Positions 14,298-18,732 of a stretch of 18,732 nucleotides of DNA are shown here, piece after piece (the first letter of the stretch is position 1; every line of letters starts with the position of its first letter). The notes beneath the pieces are model-generated. The model was not told the DNA's origin. It was given only the letters and a program-made list of their open reading frames with translations, and did no database searches. Position numbers and translations under genes: made by a program. This DNA comes from an uncultured Bacilli bacterium (lineage in GTDB: Bacteria; Bacillota_I; Bacilli_A; RF39; UBA660): the NCBI GenBank assembly GCA_934130405.1, contig CAKOXX010000023.1, positions 1 to 18,732 of the forward strand. The letters are read 5' to 3'.

Positions 14298-14362
14298 GAC
14301 ATAATATCAAGCCTCCTTCCATTAAAGAAGAAAGGCAAGCACTCTAATTATTAAGTATTTCC
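14209..14362 (-). ncRNA. Structured small RNA, about 154 nt, family not recognised
   Basis: The RNA begins (14362) exactly six bases after a good -10 box and ends in a T run (14214-14209). Its two ends, GGAAATACTTAAT and ATTAAGTATTTCC (14362-14350 with 14227-14215), pair over 13 perfect base pairs. After an asymmetric 5/11-base bubble comes a second helix of 11 pairs with two G-U pairs (14344-14334 with 14249-14239). The apical part forms TTAATG/CATTAA, TTGA/TCAA and a GCAC...GTGC hairpin. The G-U pairs become A-C mismatches on the other strand, so the minus strand is the functional one. Rod plus bubble plus branched head recalls 6S RNA in outline, but I find no 6S, SRP, tmRNA or RNase P signature. 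A strong SD and ATG (14302) open a frame of 51 codons (14302-14147) that runs past the terminator, so a peptide is doubtful. Confidence 0.6.
14265..14297 (+). terminator. Terminator of the plus-strand antisense RNA
   Basis: GCAC and CAATC (14265-14275) pair with GATTG and GTGC (14281-14290) around a small internal loop, followed by seven T residues (14291-14297). The same sequence forms an apical hairpin of the minus-strand RNA. Confidence 0.6.
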
Positions 14363-14368
14363 GTCGCT

Positions 14369-14397
14369 ATTATACTATTAATGATTATTATAAACAA
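14369..14397 (-). promoter_or_regulatory. Promoter of the structured small RNA
   Basis: On the minus strand TTGTTT (14397-14392), a 17-base spacer and a perfect TATAAT (14374-14369). The start expected six bases on is 14362, the first base of the long closing helix of the RNA. Confidence 0.75.
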
Positions 14398-14427
14398 TAA
14401 AATAGAAACATTTTAGCTTTTCCCGTA

Positions 14428-14470
14428 CTATTAAAAAGAAGAAATACTTGAATAATAAGCATTTCTTCTT
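14428..14470 (-). terminator. Terminator of the HD-domain gene
   Basis: AAGAAGAAAT plus CTT (14436-14449) pairs with AAG plus ATTTCTTCTT (14457-14470), 13 pairs with one mismatch and a 7-base loop. On the minus strand it is followed by TTTTTAATA and directly follows the stop codon of the HD-domain gene. Confidence 0.85.
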
Positions 14471-14970
14471 TATTTTCTAATAACTAAGCAAAGCATTAAG
14501 TAAGCATATTGCCAGGTTGGTTTCTTTTTTAATTGTTTTAAAAAATAGCTAGATGTTTCATAAGTAGCACAGTATTTATCTACTAAAGTTAATACTAAAG
14601 CTTCTTTTGTTCTTGGCAGTTTAATTGTTACGGGCCACATATGATTTATGATAATATCTTTTTCTGTTTCATTTAGGGCAAAGATAGAAAGAGATTTATC
14701 TAAAGCTTTTCTTGGATGAGTAAAAGCGTGCCATTTATGAGATTTATCTTTTACGCGCCAGTCATATAAATAGAAATCATGAAGCATAGCTGCTCTAGCA
14801 CAAGATTTATAATCTAAATTAAATTTTTTAGAAAGTAAATAACAGTAATATGAAGCATTATAGCAATGTTCGTAACAACTAGTATCAGCATGTTGACGAT
14901 AATTTTTCATCTTCTTAACTTCATCATTTTCTATTATATCTTTAATAATATCTAAAAACTCTTCATCCAT
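14470..14970 (-). CDS. HD superfamily phosphohydrolase
   Basis: A 166-residue HD-domain protein. The metal-binding residues are visible in order: H35 (CYEHCYNAS), H64-D65 (AMLHDFYLYD), H81 and H85, H110 (INHMWP) and D131 (LVDKYC). The extra histidines between the HD pair and the last Asp are typical of HD proteins that bind two metals. It resembles the small HD proteins of Firmicutes with no defined substrate. Hydrolysis of a nucleotide or other phosphoester is likely, but I cannot name it. The start ATG 14970 has AAGGTGA 6 bases upstream, and a terminator follows directly. It may be read from its own promoter (14996-15023) or from the operon upstream, since no terminator is seen in the 107-base gap. 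Confidence 0.87.
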   Translation of the reverse strand: MDEEFLDIIKDIIENDEVKKMKNYRQHADTSCYEHCYNASYYCYLLSKKFNLDYKSCARAAMLHDFYLYDWRVKDKSHKWHAFTHPRKALDKSLSIFALNETEKDIIINHMWPVTIKLPRTKEALVLTLVDKYCATYETSSYFLKQLKKKPTWQYAYLMLCLVIRK

Positions 14971-14995
14971 CTAGCATCACCTTTTTCTTTTAAAG

Positions 14996-15023
14996 ATTAT
15001 CATAAGATACTTAATACTAGCAA
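14996..15023 (-). promoter_or_regulatory. Probable promoter of the HD-domain gene
   Basis: On the minus strand TTGCTA (15023-15018), a 16-base spacer and GATAAT (15001-14996). Moderately good match, placed about 25 bases before the gene. Confidence 0.5.
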
Positions 15024-15077
15024 GAATTTTCTAATATTTTAAAAGTGATAATTTATAATTGACAACATTTCTGTAAA

Positions 15078-15812
15078 TTATATGTTATTAGTAGTTTTGG
15101 TTTCTTCACTTATGCTAGTTAATAACTGTTTATAAGTATTATATAACTCTTCACTACTAAACATTATTTTATCATTTTCTATATTCCAGTTATTTTGATT
15201 TGTTATTAAAAAGTTAAATACTTCTTTTAAATCAACAATTGTATCTAATAAATCATCAATTGCTTTTAAATCTTCTTCATTCTTAGTCATATCTTGCATT
15301 AATTCGTTAAGATAATATTTTTTATAGTAATCATCTTCTCTTAAATTCTTATTTAAATAGCTAAGAATAGTTTTCTCACTAGTTAAATTAACATACTTTT
15401 CTCTTAGACTAGTTAGTTCTAAACCAGTTGTATTTAAAAGATTCATTGTATTAGTAAAGTTCTTAGCATCAGCTTTAATATTTTCAATCGTTAAGACCTT
15501 TTCTATCTTATCAGTATTATCTAAAGTAGCATATAAAGATGTAAATAGTTCTTTCTTATCTTTTAAATATCTTTTAGCAGCTTTCTCTACCAAAACATAA
15601 TCGCCACTAGTATTGATAGTATTTAATCTTTGATTAATACTACTAGTATCTTTACTATTGTTTTCTATTAATAAATTAATTTCTGTTATTTCTTTTGTTA
15701 AATCACTTTCCATCGTTAAATCACTTTTTACAAAATGACCGATTATAACTGAAAAAGTAACTATTAAAATAACAATAACAACTGCTATGGTAATTAATAT
15801 TTTCTTTTTCAT
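15078..15812 (-). CDS. Membrane-anchored helical protein of unknown function
   Basis: 244 residues. A basic start and one hydrophobic segment (about 4-27) anchor the N-terminus, and the remainder is charged, Leu/Asn/Thr-rich and looks almost entirely helical, with coiled-coil-like stretches (about 35-60 and 165-200). No cysteines and no catalytic motif are seen. The likely topology is N-terminus in, helical domain outside. Its ATG overlaps the TGA of the Mbeg1-like hydrolase gene (ATGA), so the two proteins are made together and may act together at the membrane. I do not recognise the family. A chemoreceptor-like sensor domain or a simple anchored accessory protein are both possible, but there is no signalling domain after it. 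Confidence 0.75.
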   Translation of the reverse strand: MKKKILITIAVVIVILIVTFSVIIGHFVKSDLTMESDLTKEITEINLLIENNSKDTSSINQRLNTINTSGDYVLVEKAAKRYLKDKKELFTSLYATLDNTDKIEKVLTIENIKADAKNFTNTMNLLNTTGLELTSLREKYVNLTSEKTILSYLNKNLREDDYYKKYYLNELMQDMTKNEEDLKAIDDLLDTIVDLKEVFNFLITNQNNWNIENDKIMFSSEELYNTYKQLLTSISEETKTTNNI

Positions 15813-16855
15813 AATACCTCTAAATCGCTATCTTTATAGGAAACACTAAACATTGCACTTAGTATAGTTTCCATATAACTATAGACTTCTCTATCTATAT
15901 TTTTCATATTCTTTAAAATATTTTTTATGTCTTCCATTGTAACTTTTACTGGTTGAGTATATTCTTTTCCTAGATTTGTAAATAAAGTTTCAAAAGCATA
16001 TTCTATTTTCTCTTGGTTTAAATTTTCAAGTCCAGCAGTAGTAGATTCATGTAACTGAATACTAGATTTTGCTAACTCGGCTTCTACAAACAGCTGTCCA
16101 AAAACATTCCAAGAAGTTGGATAATGTTGTTCAAAAGCAAAAAGATTACTAGCTACTACTTGATAATTACTATTATTTAATAATATACCAACACAAGACA
16201 TTGCTGGAACAATATTATTAAGTTTAGGTAATACCCTTTCATATTTTAAAGAGTTATATTCACTTAATCTCAAACCAGGTCCATCAAAGTTATCTACTGC
16301 TACTATCTTTTGGAAAGATTCATTATCTAGTTCCATGACACTTACTAAAGCAAGATTTCCTCCTTTAGAGTGTCCAGTGACATATACTGTTTTATCTATT
16401 TCTTTGATATTATCTTTAAGATAAGAAACTGCAAGGCTCTGAGTTGTTGTTAGATACTTATAAGATATTCTAATATTTTCAATCCAACCAATCAAAGAGC
16501 CGTCTGTTCCTTTAAAACTAATTATTTTCTTATCATCTAATATAAAGGTAGCAGCACCAAACTGGGCATCACTATCTCTTCTTCTAATAAAATTTGCTAT
16601 TTTTAAATTTTTATATCTTTTAGAATTATTTATTATTTCTAATAACTCATACGCTTTAGGAACCATAACACCAATATTTTCTTGCTGATATTTCTTAGCT
16701 AGAAGATAGAATTCTTCAAAAGTAATTTCTCCTTTAAAAGATTCTACTGGTAGATATACTAGTATGGCAAATAATAAATCATCGATTTTATTAAGTAACG
16801 CTTCTTCTAATGTTAAATCTTTATAGTAATTTAAATAATCAACTATGGTATACAT
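15809..16855 (-). CDS. Mbeg1-like (DUF2974) alpha/beta hydrolase
   Basis: About 348 residues. The nucleophile elbow GHSKGGNLA (162-170 in the frame counted from 16858) places the serine at 164. An aspartate in VDNFDGPGL (D192) and a histidine in FEQHYPTSW (H245) are good candidates for the rest of the triad. The FKGTDGSLIGWIENI block (115-129) is typical of this lipase-like family, which is common in Firmicutes and largely uncharacterised. No signal peptide or membrane segment is seen, so it should be cytoplasmic. Two ATGs stand together; the second (16855) is five bases from GGAG and is preferred over 16858. It follows the DUF362 gene by about 15 bases and overlaps the anchored protein gene by 4. 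Confidence 0.85.
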   Translation of the reverse strand: MYTIVDYLNYYKDLTLEEALLNKIDDLLFAILVYLPVESFKGEITFEEFYLLAKKYQQENIGVMVPKAYELLEIINNSKRYKNLKIANFIRRRDSDAQFGAATFILDDKKIISFKGTDGSLIGWIENIRISYKYLTTTQSLAVSYLKDNIKEIDKTVYVTGHSKGGNLALVSVMELDNESFQKIVAVDNFDGPGLRLSEYNSLKYERVLPKLNNIVPAMSCVGILLNNSNYQVVASNLFAFEQHYPTSWNVFGQLFVEAELAKSSIQLHESTTAGLENLNQEKIEYAFETLFTNLGKEYTQPVKVTMEDIKNILKNMKNIDREVYSYMETILSAMFSVSYKDSDLEVL

Positions 16856-16873
16856 CATTACTCCAATTAATTA

Positions 16874-17761
16874 TTAATCAATATTAATTACTTCATAATC
16901 AGTAGTACCGATACCAAGTTTTTCGGCTGTTTCTACAATATGAATAGCATGTTTTTCTTCCATTCTTTTGATTAGTGAAGCTTTGCCTTCATCTTCAGAA
17001 TTTATAATGGCATCATAGCAACATCTATCAAGAGCAACTGGGTCTAAACTAGCATAAATTCCGATATCAGCCATTTCTGGCTCACTTGGATTAGAGTCAC
17101 AATCACAATCAATAGAAATTTTGTTAGCTACATTGATATAAGCCATATTATCACTACCAAAGTGTTCAACAACAGCTTTATCTGCTTCTGCCATACTCTC
17201 TAAGAAACCATCTTGGTCTTCAGTATAATTCCATAATTCAGCAGGTGAAGTTGTTCTACCAACAGAGTGAATCCAAGCTTTTCCGTTACTAGAAGCAACG
17301 CCGATACTCATATTTTTTAAAGCTCCACCAAAACCTCCCATAGCATGACCTTTGAAGTGTGATAGCATTAACATTGAATCATAATTGTTAATATGACTTC
17401 CTACTATATTTTTATTTTGTAAATGTCCTTCATAATTAACAGGTATTTCTACACTACCTTCACTATCCATAATATCAACTTCTGCTATATCACAAAATCC
17501 ATGTGCTTTAGCAGTTGCTAAGTGATCTTCTGTTTTCATTCTCTTACCAGGATATGCAGTGTTACACTCAACAATTGTTCCATTTAGTTTATGAACTAAA
17601 TCTTTAATTAAATTAGGATCAAGATAATTATGACCTCCCATTTCACCAGTTGATATTTTAACAGCTACTCGTCCTTTTAGTTCCCTATTTAAGGCTTCAT
17701 AAATTTTTACTAATCCTTCACTAGTGATATTTTTTGTAAAATAAACTTTTGCTTTTTCCAT
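16874..17761 (-). CDS. DUF362 domain protein lacking the ferredoxin insert
   Basis: 295 residues. The block HFKGHAMGGFGGALKNMSIG (135-154) followed by SSNGKAWIHS is the hallmark of DUF362 proteins. Many family members also carry a CxxCxxCxxxCP ferredoxin segment; none is present here. Six cysteines remain (66, 90, 219, 221, 247, 248), of which CDCD and CC could bind a metal. The biochemical role of the family is not established. The start at 17761 has a strong AGGAGGG SD, and a perfect TATAAT on the minus strand (17790-17785) lies just upstream, so the gene opens the DUF362-hydrolase-anchored protein operon. Confidence 0.88.
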   Translation of the reverse strand: MEKAKVYFTKNITSEGLVKIYEALNRELKGRVAVKISTGEMGGHNYLDPNLIKDLVHKLNGTIVECNTAYPGKRMKTEDHLATAKAHGFCDIAEVDIMDSEGSVEIPVNYEGHLQNKNIVGSHINNYDSMLMLSHFKGHAMGGFGGALKNMSIGVASSNGKAWIHSVGRTTSPAELWNYTEDQDGFLESMAEADKAVVEHFGSDNMAYINVANKISIDCDCDSNPSEPEMADIGIYASLDPVALDRCCYDAIINSEDEGKASLIKRMEEKHAIHIVETAEKLGIGTTDYEVINID

Positions 17762-17784
17762 ATTATTTCCCTCCTATTACATCT

Positions 17785-17790
17785 ATTATA
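17785..17790 (-). promoter_or_regulatory. -10 box upstream of the DUF362 operon
   Basis: Perfect TATAAT on the minus strand, 24 bases before the start codon. No convincing -35 is visible at 16-18 bases, only AT-rich sequence, so an activator binding the repeats further upstream (17851-17921) is conceivable. Confidence 0.45.
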
Positions 17791-17850
17791 AACCATTTTT
17801 TAAAATTTAATATATATTTTTACATTAGAAAAAAGTTAATACTAATTCAC

Positions 17851-17921
17851 ATTCTTAGTTTCTTTTTGCACGAAACTAAAAATAATATTTAATGAATTTT
17901 ACACGAAACTAAGAATAATAT
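17851..17921. repeat. Cluster of one inverted and two direct copies of a GAAACTAAGAATAATAT-like motif
   Basis: Copies CACGAAACTAAAAATAATAT (17869-17888) and CACGAAACTAAGAATAATAT (17902-17921) are 20-base direct repeats differing at one base, 33 bases apart start to start. A third copy, ATTCTTAGTTTC (17851-17862), is inverted; it can pair perfectly over 12 bases with the far copy (17905-17916), or over 8 plus 3 with the near copy. The cluster fills the gap between the CmpB-type gene and the DUF362 promoter. There is no T run beside it, so it is not an ordinary terminator. The rest of 17762-17927 is AT-rich and shows nothing else. Confidence 0.75.
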
Positions 17922-17927
17922 CAAAAA

Positions 17928-18563
17928 TTATTTAAATTTAACATATGGAACACCTAACTTAGAATAAACATTATAGGCTCTTGGTAGATGAAAGATTCTC
18001 GCTATTAACAGGTTATAAAATTCATCTATCATAATTATAGAACATAGAATAACGCTAATAGGAACAAATGTCTTTTTATTAGATCTCTTTGCTATATAAA
18101 AACAAAGTGGTAAAACTATATACATAAGTAATAAGGCAAATATACCAAAGATTAAAACGCTTCTTAAGCAAACAAAACCATCAATATTACCAAAATTTAA
18201 TATTTCTTGATTGTAATCCCAACATCTTTTACCAGCAATTTTATACATACCAAGTCCTGAAAAATATTCAAGTATTCCTGTAGAAATAACGCTCAACAGA
18301 AATACTTTTAATGGTTTTTTTCTATCTTTATAAGTTAGAAAATAAATCATAATTGAACCTGTCGCGTAGATATTAATCCAAGGTAAAAAATTACCACCTC
18401 GCCAATAAAAAGTTTTCATTCCTCCGTTAAAATAATAGAAGATAAATTCATAAAGAAAACCAAATATTCCTGTTATTACTATTAATAAACTAAATATTCC
18501 TATCATTGTTGTCTTATCAAATTTTATATCTTCATTTAAATATTTCAAATACTTCTCTTTCAT
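17928..18563 (-). CDS. CmpB-type putative ABC transporter permease (PF06541-like membrane protein)
   Basis: A 211-residue membrane protein with about five hydrophobic segments (20-45, 61-77, 85-104, 130-157, 166-188). It shows the pattern of the family annotated as putative ABC transporter permease, CmpB type: WRGGNFLPWINIYATGS (54-70), a glutamate-tyrosine pair at 99-100, then CWDY (114-117), NFGNIDG (123-129) and CLRS. No ATPase gene lies beside it, so the transporter label is only a family name. The ATG at 18563 has AGAGG about 10 bases upstream. A terminator-like hairpin (18601-18620) ends about 38 bases before the start codon, so the gene is either controlled by attenuation or simply follows an RNA gene. 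Confidence 0.78.
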   Translation of the reverse strand: MKEKYLKYLNEDIKFDKTTMIGIFSLLIVITGIFGFLYEFIFYYFNGGMKTFYWRGGNFLPWINIYATGSIMIYFLTYKDRKKPLKVFLLSVISTGILEYFSGLGMYKIAGKRCWDYNQEILNFGNIDGFVCLRSVLIFGIFALLLMYIVLPLCFYIAKRSNKKTFVPISVILCSIIMIDEFYNLLIARIFHLPRAYNVYSKLGVPYVKFK

Positions 18564-18590
18564 ACTACTACAACCTCTTTACTTCTTTTT

Positions 18591-18620
18591 ATAGAATAAA
18601 ACTGAAAACTTGTTTTCAGT
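18591..18620 (-). terminator. Terminator or attenuator hairpin upstream of the CmpB-type gene
   Basis: ACTGAAAAC (18601-18609) and GTTTTCAGT (18612-18620) are perfect complements, and on the minus strand TTTATTCTAT follows. The minus-strand 5' arm (ACTGAA) can alternatively pair with TTCAGT at 18718-18713. Confidence 0.75.
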
Positions 18621-18732
18621 AGCCTTACCTCACGATAAGACATTTCTGCTTCACCGAACTAAATTAGTTCTCCACAGACCAGTATCGGATGGTCGCCACC
18701 CTATTATTTTTCACTGAATTTTATTTTAAGTT
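18601..18732 (-). ncRNA. Structured leader or small RNA, running to the right edge
   Basis: Read on the minus strand, three consecutive hairpins are clear: GACCA/TGGTC with an 8-base loop (18694-18677), GAACTA/TAGTTC (18670-18656), and GTCTTATC/GGTAAGGC closed by a GTGA tetraloop (18641-18622) with two G-U pairs. The G-U pairs show that this strand is the RNA. A terminator hairpin follows. The single-stranded joints are G/A-rich and less AT-rich than the surroundings, which suggests conservation. TTCAGT at 18718-18713 could close the set as P1 by pairing with the terminator arm, as in a riboswitch. However, a possible -10 (TAAAAT, 18723-18718) overlaps that segment, so it may not be transcribed. 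I do not recognise the family. Confidence 0.55.

Noticed and set aside
14209..14362. Miniature transposable element, suggested by 13-base terminal inverted repeats
   Set aside because: The repeats coincide with a predicted transcription start and a T run, inner helices carry G-U pairs, and no target duplication is visible; an RNA explains more.
18690..18701. T-box or ribosomal RNA fragment suggested by AGGGTGGCGACC (minus strand)
   Set aside because: The T-box would need ACCGCG after TGGN and a terminator at once; the surrounding helices do not match 5S, 16S or 23S.

Overview
The window comes from an AT-rich bacterium of the Bacillota. NusA-operon, YlbJ/YlbL, RNase J and RnpM (YlxR) proteins are all of Firmicutes type. 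Genes are tightly packed, with several overlapping starts and stops. TGA is used as a stop (the rnc homologue and one prepilin), so the standard bacterial code applies. An uncultured gut lineage of Bacilli is my best guess, but no marker here fixes the taxon. I saw no tRNA, rRNA, CRISPR array, transposase or phage gene.

Layout. (1) 1-150: tail of an unidentified + gene and a shared terminator. (2) 152-4096, minus: a translation/transcription operon, promoter > leader hairpin > short RimP > NusA > RnpM/YlxR > IF-2. It lacks the usual L7Ae-like gene, and rbfA is not at its end. (3) 4144-5621: a CPBP membrane protease (+) facing a Fic-domain protein (-). (4) 5661-7643: YlbL-type PDZ/Lon protease (-) diverging from YlbJ/SpoVV-type membrane protein (+) over a symmetric promoter. 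(5) 7640-11245: a small type IV pilus locus. Two prepilins (-) diverge from a PilB ATPase (+) over a perfectly palindromic -10 region, and PilB converges on a secreted TasA-like protein with a cysteine-rich C-terminus. (6) 11317-14094, minus: an RNA-processing operon, RNase III > unknown protein > RNase J with a degraded metal site. (7) 14095-14469: no convincing protein gene, but a compact structured RNA on the minus strand with its own promoter, opposed by a predicted antisense transcript. (8) 14470-17761, minus: HD hydrolase, membrane-anchored helical protein, Mbeg1-like alpha/beta hydrolase and DUF362 protein. (9) 17762-18732: an inverted/direct repeat cluster, a CmpB-type membrane protein and, upstream of it, a structured leader or small RNA ending in a terminator at the window edge.

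How the genes work together. Much of the window is RNA metabolism: RimP, NusA, RnpM, IF-2, RNase III, an RNase J-like protein and two or three structured RNAs. The second theme is the cell surface: pilus parts, a TasA-like fibre protein, membrane proteases and anchored proteins. The least explained items are the 154-nt RNA at 14209-14362, the leader RNA at 18591-18732, the RNase J that has lost three predicted metal ligands, and the TasA/cysteine-rich hybrid. All functions are read from motifs by eye; no database search was possible.
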